NCBI GenBank assembly: GCA_027257055.1 | Contig: JAPVLO010000115.1 | Location: 1,240,001 to 1,304,000, forward strand | Reading direction: 5' to 3' | DNA: 64,000 nt | Origin: Cephalopachus bancanus | Taxonomy: Eukaryota; Chordata; Mammalia; Primates; Tarsiidae | Shown here: positions 1-11,279 of the stretch, one piece after another | Numbering within the stretch: position 1 is the first letter of the stretch | How the letters are laid out: each line of letters opens with the position of its first letter | Notes under the pieces: generated by a model | Told to the model about the DNA's origin: nothing | Database searches by the model: none | Seen by the model: only the letters and a program-made list of their open reading frames with translations | Program-made: the position numbers and the translations under genes

Positions 1-58
1 AAACAGAACCAATAGGATGTGTGTATGTGCATGTGTGTATGTGTGTTTATGTATATAC

Positions 59-384
59 ACAGATGATCCCTCACTTATGATGGTCTGACTTAATTTTTTT
101 TTGACTTTGTGATGGTATGAAAGCAACACAAATTCAGTAGAAAACTGAATTTTGATCTTTCCAATAAATACATGAGATATCCAAAACGTCACTATAAAAT
201 AGGCTTTGTGTTAGATGATTTTTGCCCAACTGTAGGCTAATGTAAGTGTTCTGAGCATGCTTAAGGTAGGCTGGGCTAAGCTATGAGACTTGGTAGGTTA
301 GGTGGATTAAATGCATTTTTGATTTATGATAGTTTCAACTTATAGTAGATTTATTGGTCCATAACCCTATTGTAAGTAGAGGAG

Positions 385-390
<6 letters not shown>
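59..390. repeat. Short DNA-transposon-like element with inverted ends
   Basis: The left end (about 61-84, GATGATCCCTCACTTATGATGG) and the right end (about 360-388) are imperfect inverted complements: CTTATGAT against ATTGTAAG, ATCCCTC against GAGGAGCAT. The interior resembles a common old primate non-autonomous element of the Tigger/MER type. The family name is from memory and uncertain; the inverted ends are seen directly. Confidence 0.5.
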
Positions 391-426
<36 letters not shown>

Positions 427-456
427 CACATGTGCATTGGAGATATGTGTGTGTGC

Positions 457-493
<37 letters not shown>
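386..493. repeat. Compound (TG)n microsatellite
   Basis: Two long TG tracts (about 386-420 and 459-493) are separated by a CGCGCGCACA-containing spacer. The repeat directly follows the right end of the preceding inverted-end element. Confidence 0.95.
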
Positions 494-495
<2 letters not shown>

Positions 496-504
496 AAACC
501 ACAC

Positions 505-987
505 ACACAAATACAAGGTGATTTGTTATAAGAAACTGGCTCACATGATTACAGAGGCTGTGAAGTTCCAAGATCTGAAGTCGGAAAGCTGCAGATCAAG
601 GAAAGTCAATGTGTAGTTCAATCCAAAGTATGAGTTTGAGTCTGAAAACTTGAAAACCAGATTGGATGGTGCAAGTTCCAGTTCAAAAACTGACAGGCTT
701 GAGACTTGGGAAGAACCGTTGTTTCTGTTTGACCAAAGGCAGGAAAAGGATAATATTTCAGCTCAATCAGACAGGCAGGAGGGTCAGCCTTTTTTGTTCT
801 GCTCAGGCCTTCAAGTGATTGAATGAGGCCCACTCATGTCAGGGAGAGCAATCTACTTACTCAGTCTACTGATTAAATGTTAATCTCATCCAAAACCACT
901 CACATAAACACACAGAATAGTGTTTGACCAAATATCTGGGCGCCTGTGGTCCAGTCAAGTTGACACATAAAATTAACCATCACAGTG
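505..987. repeat. Ancient interspersed repeat, family not assigned
   Basis: This stretch has the look of a common mammalian interspersed repeat, running from a GGCTCACATGATTACAGAGG-type start to an end reading GTTGACACATAAAATTAACC. I recognise the pattern but cannot assign the family. No coding capacity is apparent. Confidence 0.4.
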
Positions 988-1187
988 GCCCTAGGGGAGG
1001 ATCTGTTCTTAGTCTCTTCTAGCTAGTGGTGGCTACAGGCATTCTTTGGTTTATGGCTGTTCAATTCCCATCTTTGCTGCTGTCTTCATATGACCTTCTT
1101 TTCTCTCTCTTAAATCTCCTGTTATTTTACTCCTATAAGGATACTTGTCATTGGATTTAGAGCCCACTCAGATAATCCAGGATGATC

Positions 1188-1873
1188 CTTTTTTATTTTA
1201 ATTTTTTATGTTATTTTAAAGATGTAGGGTACAAGTCAGGATTAGGTATTAATACCTGAGTGGTTTACAAGCAGGTGAAGTTTGGGCCTCCATCTGGACC
1301 TTACTTCACCTGGTTTAGGATTCGGAACCCTTAGTGAGGTTACGTGCTCTCCCCCTCCTCTCTTGGCAGTGTCCTGCTACTGCTGATGAGATACTACCTA
1401 ACACTAGTAAGCATGGCCATCATCAATAAATCAAAAAAACAACAGATGTTGGCATGGGTGTGGAGAAAAGGGAACACTTCTACACTGTTGGTGGGAGTGC
1501 AAACTAGTACAAGGTCTATGGAAAACAGTGTGGCGATTTTAAAAGAACTAGACATTGACCTTCCAAGTGACCCAGCAATCCCCTTTTCTGGGAACATACC
1601 TGGAAGAACACAGATTCATTCTCCAAAAAAGGCACCTGCACATGCATGTTCATTGCTGCACTATTCACTGTAGCAAAAACATGGAACCAACCCTGCTGTC
1701 TATGGAAAGTGTACTGGATAAAGAAAATGTGGTACACATATACAATGGAGTATTATACAGCCATAAAGAAGGACAAAATTGTGGACTTTGCAGCAACTTG
1801 GATGGATTTAGAGTCCATCATACTCGGTTACCTATCACAGAAATGAAGAACTGAGTACCACATATTCTCACTT
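1188..1873 (-). mobile_element. L1, 5'-inverted (twin-primed), with 16-bp target-site duplication
   Basis: From 1188 to about 1379 the sequence is the L1 3' UTR on the minus strand, starting with the T-rich tail. From about 1380 to 1873 it is the C-terminal part of L1 ORF2 on the plus strand. The direct repeat ATAATCCAGGATGATC occurs at 1172-1187 and 1874-1889, so both halves came in as one insertion. The two halves are nearly adjacent in the L1 consensus. This is the expected product of twin priming. The reading frames here are broken ORF2 and not host genes. Confidence 0.88.
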
Positions 1874-2029
1874 ATAATCCAGGATGATCTTATCTTGAGA
1901 TTCTCAACTTAATTATATCTGCAAAACTCGTGTTCCAAATATGGTCATATGAACAGGTTATAGGGATTAGGACATAGATATATCTTTTGGGGAGCCATTC
2001 AACCCACTAAAGGCAGCAGTTGGGAGATT

Positions 2030-2730
2030 GGTTAGGGACATACTGCAAAAATCCAGGTAGGAGATGATAATGACTAGGCCAGAGTGGTGGCAGGAGAAGT
2101 GGTTTAAAGTCATAAAGACAGATGACAGATTAGATGAAGAGTATGAGGGAAAAAGAGGAGTCAAGGATAAATTCAAGGTTTACATATGAGAAGTTGGAAG
2201 GATAGGAAGGTCAATGGTGGAGCAGGTTTTTGTTTGTTTTGAGTCAGAGTCACTCTGTCACCCAGGCTGGAGTGCAATGGCACATTCATGGCTCACTGCA
2301 GCCTCAAACTCCTGGGCTTAAATAACTCTCCCACCTGAGCCTCCTGAGTAGCTGGGACTACAGGCGTGTGCCACCATGCTCGACTAATTTTTTGATTTTT
2401 TTGTAGAGACAGGGTCTCGCTGTCCAGGCTGATCTCAAACCCTAGGCTTAGACAGTCCTCCTGCCTCGGACTCCCAAGTGCTGAGATTACAGGCATAAAC
2501 CATGATATCTAGCCGTTGTTTGATTAGCCATTTAATTTTTTTTATAGGGGAAGGTGTGGAGTTCAGTTTTGGACAAATCAAGTTTGAAGAGTGTTAGACA
2601 CTCAAGTGAACATATTAAGCAGGTAGTGAGATTGACAAGTCTGGAACCGAGGGGAAACATCTAGGCTGGAGATATGAATTTGGGAGTTGTCAGTGTATGG
2701 AAGGTATGCAAAGCCACATGACAGAGTTTC
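2030..2730 (+). repeat. L2 LINE fragment, interrupted by an Alu
   Basis: The flanks at 2030-2226 and 2515-2730 carry typical L2 3'-end phrases, such as AGGCTGGAGATATGAATTTGGGAG near 2665. They read continuously once the Alu at 2227-2514 is removed. The assignment rests on recalled consensus. Confidence 0.55.
2227..2514 (-). mobile_element. Alu, older J-like copy
   Basis: A full dimeric Alu in antisense orientation with a T-rich tail on the left. It lacks the lineage-specific left-arm signature of the younger copies and is quite diverged. It sits inside an L2 fragment. Confidence 0.9.
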
Positions 2731-2827
2731 TTAACCTCAAGAAGTAAGTATTAAATTATGTGGAAAATTGTGAGAAATCTAGCTTGCCTAGGAAGGATGA
2801 TTTTATAGTCCAAGGGGTGAGATGCTT

Positions 2828-3860
2828 AGTCCTTGATACTCCTGGGACCAGCAGCAGTGACATCACCTGGGAGCTCATTAGAAATGCAGAATCTCTAACA
2901 AAGGTCTAACTTCTAGGTTCTACAAGGAACTCAAATGTGCCAAAAAGAAAAAAACAAACAGCCCCATTACAAAGTGGGCAAAAGATATGAGTAGACACTT
3001 CTCAAAAGAAGACATATGAGCAGCCAACAGATACATGAAAAAAATGCTCAGCTTTACTAGTCATTAAAGAAATGCAAATTAAAAACACACTGAGATACCA
3101 CCTAACTCCAGTCAGAATGGCCATCATCAATAACTCAAAAACAACAGATGCTGGAGAGGATGCGGTGAAAAGGGAACACTTCTACACTGTTGGTGGGAGT
3201 TTAAACTAGTACAACCTCTGTGGAAAACAGTGCAGCGATTCCTAAAAGATTTAAACATTGACCTCCCATATGACCCCGCAATCCCCCTATGGAAATATAC
3301 CTGGAGGAACTCAAATCACTCTATGAAAAAGATACCTGCACACGCATGTTTATTGCAGTACTGTTCACAATAGCACAAACATGGAACCAACTGTGCTGCC
3401 CATCAGAAGAGGCCTGGATTAAAAAAATGTGGTACATATACATGATGGAATATTATGCAGCCATAAAGAAGGAGAAAATTATGAACTTCACAGCAACTTG
3501 GATGGACTTAGAGGCTATAATACTGAGTGATCTATCACAGAAACAAAGAGCTGAGTATCACATGTTCTCACTCATAAGCAGACCTTGAACAACTACTGTA
3601 ATACTATAAGAAAAGGATTAGGCAGTAGTGGGAAACTGCCGGGGGAGGGGGAGCGCACCTCATCAACAAAGGTACTTGCATAATGAGCATTTGTATAACT
3701 AACCCTGAATTGTACCCTACATATTTAAAATAAAAAACAAATTAAAAAAAGAAATGCAGAATTTCAGGTCCCATTCCAATTCAATTAATTAAGATCTGCA
3801 TTGTCCAAGACCCCACGTGATTTAAATGCACACTGAAGGTTGAGAAGGCCGTTCTCATCA
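2828..3860 (+). repeat. MER5A-like hAT fragment, split by an L1
   Basis: The left part (2828-2892: CACCTGGGAGCTCATTAGAA and following) and the right part (3750-3860) join into one MER5A-like non-autonomous hAT element when the L1 at 2893-3749 and one copy of its target duplication are removed. Confidence 0.65.
2893..3749 (+). mobile_element. L1, 5'-truncated, lineage-specific
   Basis: Sense-strand L1 3' end: the ORF2 C-terminal region, then a 3' UTR with GGCAGTAGTGGGAAACTGCC and an A-rich tail. The target duplication AGAAATGCAGAAT is at 2880-2892 and 3750-3762. The open frame at about 3289-3588 is the ORF2 C-terminus, not a host gene. It was inserted into a MER5A-like element. Confidence 0.9.
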
Positions 3861-3934
3861 GTACCAATACTCACCTCACTTTTGGTGTTTCTCAGGTGGA
3901 CTTAATTTAGACTTTCTAGGAAAACTCTATTTAT

Positions 3935-4730
3935 ACAATTTCTTTTTAGATTGAAGGGGGCACATGTGCAAGTTTGTTACACAGGTATATTGTGTGAGGG
4001 AGAGGTTTGGGGTCCTATTGAGCCTGTCACCCTGGTGGTGACCATGGCATCCAGTGGGTAGTTTTTAAAATCTTTTTTTTTTTTTGAGTTGGAGTCTTAC
4101 TCTATCACCCAGACTGGAGTGCAGTGACCGCTCCCGGCCACCTCAGGCTCGACCTGCTGGGCTCCGGCGATCCTTCCGCCTCAGCCTTCCAAGGAGCTGG
4201 AACTACAGGCGCGTGCTACCACGCCCGGCTAATTTTTTTGATTTATTGTAGAGATGAGGTCTCGCCAAGTTACCCAGGCGGGTCTCGAACCCGTGGGCTC
4301 AGGCAATCCACTCACCTCAGCCTCCCAAAGCGCGGGATTACAGACTGAGCCACCGAACCCAGCTAGTTTTTAAAATCTTTACTCCCCTTTCTCTCTCTCC
4401 ACTTTGGGAGTCCCCAGTGTTTATGGTTCCTGTGTGTATTCAGTGTTTAGCTCCTGCTTATTAGAGAGAACCTGTGGTATTCAGTTTTCTGTTTCTGTGA
4501 TAATTTGCTCAGGATTATGTTCTCTAGCTGCATCCATGCTGCTGCATGATTTTGTTCTTTTGTTTGGCTGCGTAGTTTTCCATGGTGTATGTGTACCAAG
4601 TTTTCTTTATCCAGTCCACCGCTGATGGGCACCTAGGTTGGTTCCATATTTTTGCTCCTATGGTCAGTGCTGTGATAAATTTGCCAGTGCAGGTATCTTT
4701 TTGGTAGAATGATTTGGAACGCTCATTTAG
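3935..4730 (-). mobile_element. L1 3' end, interrupted by an Alu
   Basis: Antisense L1 3' UTR (about 3935-4075) and ORF2 3' end (about 4381-4730). The two halves are separated by the Alu at 4076-4363 and its target duplication. It is a different L1 subfamily from the neighbour at 2893, with a longer 3' UTR of CACATGTGCAAGTTTGTTAC type. Confidence 0.8.
4076..4363 (-). mobile_element. Alu, young lineage-specific copy
   Basis: Full-length antisense Alu with a 17-bp target duplication (TAGTTTTTAAAATCTTT, 4059-4075 and 4364-4380). It has the GCCGCTCCCGGCCACC left-arm signature and the longer CGCCAAGTTACCCAGG form of the right-arm segment. Confidence 0.95.
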
Positions 4731-4829
4731 GATGCCTGCTAGAGGGAAAAAAAGGATCAGGGAACATTCTACAGGAAAGGGCCAACTTTTTGTTCTAGCA
4801 ACATCTGGGCACCTTTGTTATCACATTTT

Positions 4830-6063
4830 TAAAAAATTTCTTTTTTATCTTAAAGATGAGTCCAAGACAGGATTGGGTACATAAGGGGTTTATGTATAGG
4901 TGAAGTTTGGGTCTTCTATTGGACCTCACTTCACCTGGATTAGGATCAGGCACCCTTACTGATGTTATATGGCCCCTCCTCCCCTGGCAGTGGTGTCCTG
5001 CTACTGCCAATCCCTTTCATGTAGTATTATGATCAATGTTCAGGGTCCACTTATGAATGAGAACATATGGCACTCCGTTTTTTTTTTTCTGCAATAGGTC
5101 GCTGAGTATGATAAATTCTAAATCCATCCAAGTTGCTGTGAAGTCCATAAATTTGTCCTTCTTTGTGGCTGCATAATATTCCATCTTGTATATGTATCAC
5201 ATTTTTTTATCCAGTCTACTTTTGAGGGGCAGAACAGTTGGTTCCATGTTTTTGTTATTGTGAATAGTGCTACAGTAAACATGTGTGCACAGGTATCTTT
5301 TTTGTAGAATGATTTGAGTTTTTCTGGGTATATTCCCAGAAAGGGGATTGCTGGTTGTATGGAAGATCAGTTTATAGTTCTTTTAGAAATTGCCACACTG
5401 TTTTCCATAGAAGTTGAATTAGTTTGCACTCTCACCAACACTGTAAAAGCCTTTCCTTTTTTCCACATCCTTGCCAGCATCTGTCGATTTTTGTTTTATT
5501 AATGATGACCATTCTTACTGGAGTTAGGTGGTATCTCAATGTGGTTTTGGAAAGAGTATTTGGAAAAAATATTTGCCAACTGTATATCTGACAGAGGCCT
5601 AACATCCAGGATCTACAAGGAACTGAAATATGCCAAAAGGAAAAAAACCGCCCCATTAAAAAAGTAGTCAAAAGACATGGATAAGCACTTCTTTTTTTTT
5701 TTTTTTTTTGAGTTGGAGTCTCACTCGGTCGCCCAGACTGGAGTGCAGTGGCCGCTCCCAGCCACCGCAGCCTCGACCTGCTGGGCTCCGGCGATCCTTC
5801 CACCTCAGCCTTCCGAGTAGCCAGAATTATAGGCGCGCGATACCACGCCCGGCTAACTTTTTTATTTATTGTAGAGATGAGGTCTCGCCTGCCCAGGCGG
5901 GTCTCGAACCCACGGGCTCAGGCAATCCACTCAGCTTCCCAAAGTTGCGGGATTACAGGCTGAGCCACCGAGCCTGGCTGGGTAGGCACTTCTTAAAAGA
6001 AGATATATGAACTTCCAACAGACACAGGGAAAAAATGCTCAGCCTCACTAGCCAACAGAGGAA
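4830..6063 (-). mobile_element. L1, 5'-inverted (twin-primed), with a nested Alu
   Basis: From 4830 to about 5549 the sequence is the antisense L1 3' UTR and ORF2 3' end. From about 5550 to 6063 it is the upstream ORF2 segment on the plus strand, split by the Alu at 5694-5982. The target duplication TGTTATCACATTTT lies at 4816-4829 and 6064-6077. The inner ends of both parts meet near the same L1 consensus position (around CAAAACCACA), as expected from twin priming. Confidence 0.88.
5694..5982 (-). mobile_element. Alu, young, nested in L1
   Basis: Full-length antisense Alu inserted into the inverted part of the twin-primed L1. The duplication TARGCACTTCTT is at 5682-5693 and 5983-5994. It carries the shorter right-arm form (CGCCTGCCCAGG). 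Confidence 0.95.
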
Positions 6064-6077
6064 TGTTATCACATTTT

Positions 6078-6805
6078 AAAAAGTATCCACTGTGGTCCAG
6101 CAAGGTGCATCAGCCCCAGGGGAAAACTGGTGTGAAGGTGAAAACCCAGGAGGTGAAAAGTGATCCTTGCTTGTTCACCTGACTGTTTAGCACTGGTCTT
6201 TCCACAACCAAAGAATCCTTGTAGTGTTTCTTCTCTTTCTCCAAATCCCCTTCCCCACCTCCGTATATGACAATTACAACCTTTACAGCCCTTAAAAGAT
6301 CTGGGGGCCTCTCAGGTTCATGAGGTTGTTTTTTAATAGATAAAGTGTGATTTCTCTAAAAGTCTTAAAAACATGTATTTTAGAAGGTGAGTCTACCTTT
6401 TTTCTCTCCGTTCAGTGAGGTTTGTACAAAAATAATCTATAAATCCTTATGTGTGTAGGTGAACAGACTAATTTTAGGAGATGCTCTCTCCTGGGAGGAT
6501 GGCTCACAGCCTGAGGACAGAGGTGGTGATGTGATTCATTTTAACCCATGATTTAAGAAATCTGTTTCCAAATATTTTCTTTATGAGGGTTTAAAAAGTG
6601 GATATGTCTTGCTTTGTATTGTAGACCCATTTCCAAAGACTTTCTGTAAACTATAACTTTTGGAAATCAAGTCCTATTTCCCCATTAATGCCTGTAATCA
6701 CTTCAGAGACATTTGCTCCCCCCCCCCATTTCCAGGTGAGACTCAAGTAGAACTTATCCTAGCTTGGGAATAGGGTGACCAACTGCTCCTGTTTGCTTGT
6801 GACTT
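6078..6805. other. Stretch without recognised features
   Basis: I recognise no gene, RNA or named repeat here. A poly-C run is seen near 6718-6727. Confidence 0.5.
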
Positions 6806-6809
6806 AATA

Positions 6810-8150
6810 TTTTTAGAGCTGTTTGAAGTACAGCATAATTGAACAGAAAGTCAGAGATTTCCCTGCTCCTCCCACATACACAGTCTCCTCCATTATCAGT
6901 GTCCCCCACCAGAGTGGTACAAGTTCACAACTGATGAACCTGCTTTGATACATCATCACCCAAAGTCCATAGTTTACATAGGGTTGGTGTTACACATTCT
7001 ATGGGTCATGGAATACCCAAATACCCATCATCTATCCATACAGCTTTATGTATGTCAATCATACCTTTATGTATGTCATCATCTATCATAGATTTGGGTG
7101 TGATGACATGTATCCACCATTAGAATATATACAAAATAGTTTCACTCTCCTAAAAATCCTGTGTGTTCCTCCTAGCCATCTCTCCCTTCTCCTAGCCCCT
7201 GACAGCCAGTTGTCTTTTTACTATCTCCATAGACTGCCTTTTCCAGAATGTCATATAGTTGAAATAATATAGTCTGTAGCCTTTTCAGGTTGATTTCTTT
7301 CACTTGGTAATATGCATTTAAGTTTCCTCTATGTCTTTTTGTGGCTTGATAGCTCGTTTCTTTTTGGTGCTGAATAATATCCCGTTGTCTGGATGCACCA
7401 CAGTTTATCTGTTCTTCTACTGAAAGACACCTTGGTTGCTTCCAAGTTTTGGCAATTATGAATAAAACTGCTGTAAACATCTATGTATAGACTCTTGTGT
7501 CAATGTAAGGTTTCAGTTTGTTAGAGTAAATATCTAGAAGTAACATGCTCTTACCATAAAAATCAGTTAACTATATTTATATGGTTTTATAATTGAGCTC
7601 TCTATTCTGTTCCATTGATCTATTCGTCTATTTTTTAACCAATACCATGCTGTCTTGAATATGATACCTTTATGGTAAGTTTATAAAAGTCCAAACTTCA
7701 TTATTGTGTTATTGTATATATAAGGTGTACAACATGATGTTTTGATACAATTATCTTGATACACACACACATAGTGAAGTGATTACTATAGTAAACGAAC
7801 ATAACCATTATCCCATTTAGTTATGTGTGCGTGCATGCGTGTGTGTGTATGGCATATGTAACTAGAATCTATTCTCTTGGCAAATTACCAGTATACAATA
7901 TAACATTGTTAACTGTAGTCCTCATATTGTACATTGGATCTCTTAACCTTACTCATTCCATATAACTGCAGCTTCGTACCCTTTGACCCACATCTTCTCA
8001 TTCCCCCCGTCCCTGCCTCGCCCCAGTAATCATTTTATTGAGGTACGATTGACATACATAAAGCTGTATGGATAGATGATGGGTATGTTAAATTGCTTGA
8101 CTGTAGTAATCACTTCATTCCTATGTGTGTGTGTGCCTATGTGTGTGACT
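6810..8150 (-). mobile_element. Old L1M fragment(s)
   Basis: Antisense mammalian-wide L1 sequence: an old 3' UTR near 6810-7200, then ORF2 end phrases such as TTTTCCAGAATGTCATATAG near 7240 and GATCTATTCGTCTATTTTTT near 7616. The part after about 7700 is less certain and includes short TG/CA runs. All frames are broken. Confidence 0.6.
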
Positions 8151-8367
8151 ATAGTTAACTATGGTCACACACCTTATAATGACATTTCAGTCAATGACAA
8201 ACTACAGATACAATGGTAGTCCCTTAAGATTACAATGGAACTGAAAATTTCCTATTTCCTAGTAATGCAGCTGTTGTCACATAATAGTGCAACACATTAC
8301 TCATGTGTTTGCGGTGATTCTGGTGTTGGCAAACCTACTGTGTTGCTAGCTGTATGAAGGAATGGCA

Positions 8368-8654
8368 GCTGGGCTCGGTGGCTCAGCCTGTAATCCCACG
8401 CCTTTGGGAGGCTGAGGTGAGTGGATTGCCTGAGCCTGTGGGTTCGAGACCCGCCTGGGCAGCGAGACCTCATCTCTACAATAAATCAAAAAATCAGCCA
8501 GGTGTGGTAGCACATGCCTGTAATTCTGGCTTCTTGGAAGGCTGAAGCAGAAGGATCGCCAGAGCCCAGCAGGTCAAGGTGCGGTGGCTGGGAGCGGCCA
8601 CTGCACTCCAGTCTGGGCGACAGAGTGAGACTCCAACTCAAAAAAAAAAAAAAA
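8368..8654 (+). mobile_element. Alu, young lineage-specific copy
   Basis: Full-length sense Alu with an A tail. The target duplication GAARGAATGGCA is at 8356-8367 and 8655-8666. It shows the lineage form directly: CAATAAATCAAAAAATCAGC in the linker, GGGAGCGGCCACTGCACTCC in the right arm and GACTCCAACTC before the tail. Confidence 0.95.
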
Positions 8655-9159
8655 GAAAGAATGGCACATACAATTATGTATGGTACATAATGCATGAGGA
8701 TGATAACAAACGACTATGTTACTGGTTTATACATTTACTATACTATACTTTTTATTGTTATTTTAGTGCGCACTCCTTCTCCTTATGGAAAAAAAGGTTA
8801 ACCATGAGACAGCCTCAGGCAGGCCTTGAGGAGGTATTCTAGAAGAAGGCATTGTTATCATAGGAGATGACAACTCCATGTGTGCTATTACTCCTGTAGA
8901 CCTTCCAGTGGGGCAAGGTCTGGGGGTGGAAGACAGTGATATTGAAGACAGTGATGATGTCTGTGTAGGCCTAGGCTAATGTGTGTATTTGTGTCTTAGT
9001 TTCTAACGAAAAAATTGAAAAGTAAAAAAAAAAAAAAAATTAAAAATAGAAAAAAGCTTGTAGAATAAAGTTATAAAGAAAATATTGTTGTACAGCCACG
9101 CAATGTATTTGTGTTTTAAGCTGTGTTATTACAAAGGAGTCAAAATATTAAAAAATTTT

Positions 9160-10045
9160 CAAAAGTTTATGTGGAGAAAAGGGACTGCTCATACATTGTT
9201 GGTGGGAATGTAAGCTAGTTCAGCTCCTGTGGAAAGCAGCTTGGAGAGTTCTCAAATAACTAAAAATAGATTTGCCATTTGGTCCAGCAATCTCACTACT
9301 GGGTATACACCCAAAGGAGCCTACATCATTCTTCCGAAAAGACACCTGCACTCATATGCTTATTGTAGCACTATTCACAATAGCAAAGACACGGAACCCA
9401 TCAATGGCGGATTGGACAAATAAAGTGTGATACATATACACCATGGAATTATGTCCTTTGCAGCAATGTGGGTACGTCTGGAGGCCATTATCCTAAGCAA
9501 ATTAACAGAAAAACAGAAAACCAAATACCGCATGCTTTCTCTAAGTGGGAGACAAACACTAGGTACACGTGGACATAAAGATGGGAACAACTTCAATGGG
9601 AAGAAAACCTTCTTGCCCTAAAAGCAAAACTTTGTATTTACTTCTAGGTTTTAACTCAGTACCCATGCCCTCTCAAAAACAAAGTAGTCAAATGTGTTCA
9701 CTGGGATGTTTAAATACTAGCACATTCCCATCAGGGGCCTGGTTCAGGGAAATATTCTATTCTCTTTGGGAAATGACTGCTCAGAGCGTGTTGGTCCTCC
9801 CCTGGGGTGGCTCCCAGGTGAGAAGGAAGGCCAAGAGAGTGGTCTGAGCAGCAGCTCATAGATTCAGCGTCCTTTCCTCAAGACTTTACACCAGAGACTC
9901 CTGAAAAGGAGGAGGAGAAAGGGTTGAAAAACTACCTATTGAGTACCATGCTTACTATTTAGGTGACAGGTTCAATAGAAGCCCAAATCTCACCATTACA
10001 CAAAATACCCATGTTAACAAACCTACATATATATACCCCTTGAAT
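9160..10045 (+). mobile_element. L1 3' end (ORF2 C-terminus and 3' UTR)
   Basis: Sense L1 ORF2 end (GTTGGTGGGAATGTAAGC near 9198 and the later ORF2 region to about 9570). A long 3' UTR follows, ending around 10045 with the phrase ACAAACCTACATATATATAC then CCCTTGAATCTAAA. It was inserted into the older element at 8160-10918. Its 3' end and flank are partly tandemly duplicated (10030-10124). Confidence 0.75.
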
Positions 10046-10124
10046 CTAAAGGTAAGGTAAGAAATTTACATATATATACATATATATATCCCTTGAATCT
10101 TATAAGGTAAGGTAAGAAATTTAC
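10030..10124. repeat. Short tandem duplication at an L1 3' junction
   Basis: A unit of about 40 bp (ATATATACCCCTTGAATCTA, then GGTAAGGTAAGAAATTTAC) occurs at about 10030-10069 and again at about 10082-10124 with small differences. It covers the L1 3' end and the adjoining host sequence. Confidence 0.85.
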
Positions 10125-10572
10125 AGTGCGCTAAGGTTCATTGATTATTGAAGAAAGAGAAACATTTAAAAATAAATTTAGTGTAGCCTAAGTGTACAGT
10201 GTTTCTAAGTCTATAGTTGTATGCAGTAACATCCCAGGCTTTCACATTCACTCACCACTCACTCAATGACACCCACAGCAACATCCAGTGCTGCAAACTC
10301 CATTTATGGTAAGTGCCCTATACAGGTGTACCTTTAATCTTGTATGTCATATTTTCCCGGGACCTGTTCTATATTTAGATATTCTGAGATATACAGATAC
10401 CATTGTATGTGAATTGCCTATAGTATTCAGCATAGTAATATGCTGTACAGGTTTGTAGCCTAGGAGAAACAGGCTATACAATATATCCTAAGTGTGTAGT
10501 AGGCTATACTATCTAGGTCTGTATAAGTACACTCTATGATGTCATCACAATAAGAACACTGCCTAACTATGC

Positions 10573-10860
10573 TTTTTTTTTTTAAGTTGGAGTCTTACTC
10601 TTCGCCCAGACTGGAGTGCAGTGGCCGCTCCCGGCCACCGCAGCCTCGAACCTGTTGGGCTCCGGCGATCCTTCCGCCTCAGCCTTCCAAGTAGCTGGAA
10701 CTACAGGTGTGCGCTACTATGCTCAGCTAATGTTTGATTTATTGTAGAGATGAGGTCTCGCCAAGTTGCCCAGGCGGGTCTCGAACCCGCGGGCTCAGGC
10801 AATCCACTCACCTTAGCCTCCCAAGGCACGGGATTATAGGCTGAGCCACCGAGCCCGGCT
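10573..10860 (-). mobile_element. Alu, young lineage-specific copy
   Basis: Full-length antisense Alu with the target duplication CTAACTATGC at 10563-10572 and 10861-10870. It has the longer CGCCAAGTTGCCCAGG right-arm form. Confidence 0.95.
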
Positions 10861-10939
10861 CTAACTATGCATTTCTCAAAATGTATCCCTACTGTTAAGC
10901 GATGCATGACTGTATATCAAAACATCGTGTCGTACACCT

Positions 10940-11115
10940 TAAATATATACAACAAAAAAGAAGAAAGTTGGAGGACTAACATGACTCAACTTCAAGACCT
11001 ACTATAAAGATATAGTATTCAATTCAAGACAATGTGGTATTGGTGAAAGAATAGATACATAGATCAATGGATCAGAATAGAGAGGTCAAAGGTCAGAGGT
11101 CATATAAATATGGTT
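10940..11115 (+). mobile_element. Old L1M ORF2 fragment
   Basis: The sense ORF2 phrases AAAGTTGGAGGACTAACATG and ATCAATGGATCAGAATAGAG are typical of mammalian L1 ORF2. Short and without open frames. Confidence 0.6.
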
Positions 11116-11279
11116 AACTGATATTTGACAATATAACATTCATATTTAATGTATGCAACTTGATGAGTTTGAAGATAAGTATATACATGTGAAACTATCA
11201 CAACAATCAATTCCATAAGCATATGTATCACATCCAAAAGTTTTTTCTTGCCCTCTTTATTATTATTGTTTTTTGTGAT

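Larger units (their letters stand above)
8160..10918. repeat. Ancient interspersed element carrying three later insertions
   Basis: Pieces at about 8160-8355, 8667-9160, 10070-10562 and 10871-10918 belong to one recognisable old element. Its outer ends read TGACATTTCAGTCAATGAC on the left and TAAGCGATGCATGACTGTA on the right. It is interrupted by an Alu (8368-8654), an L1 (about 9160-10045) and another Alu (10573-10860). I think of a Ricksha-like MuDR-type DNA element but cannot confirm the name. Confidence 0.5.

Noticed and set aside
386..493. TG tract as a possible Z-DNA or regulatory element
   Set aside because: Such microsatellites are common; nothing here ties it to a promoter.
335..571. 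Minus-strand frame with His-Thr repeats
   Set aside because: It is the translation of the (TG)n microsatellite.
3289..3588. Open frame of about 99 codons
   Set aside because: It is the C-terminus of a truncated L1 ORF2; the same applies to 1344-1854, 7172-7480 and 19291-19599.
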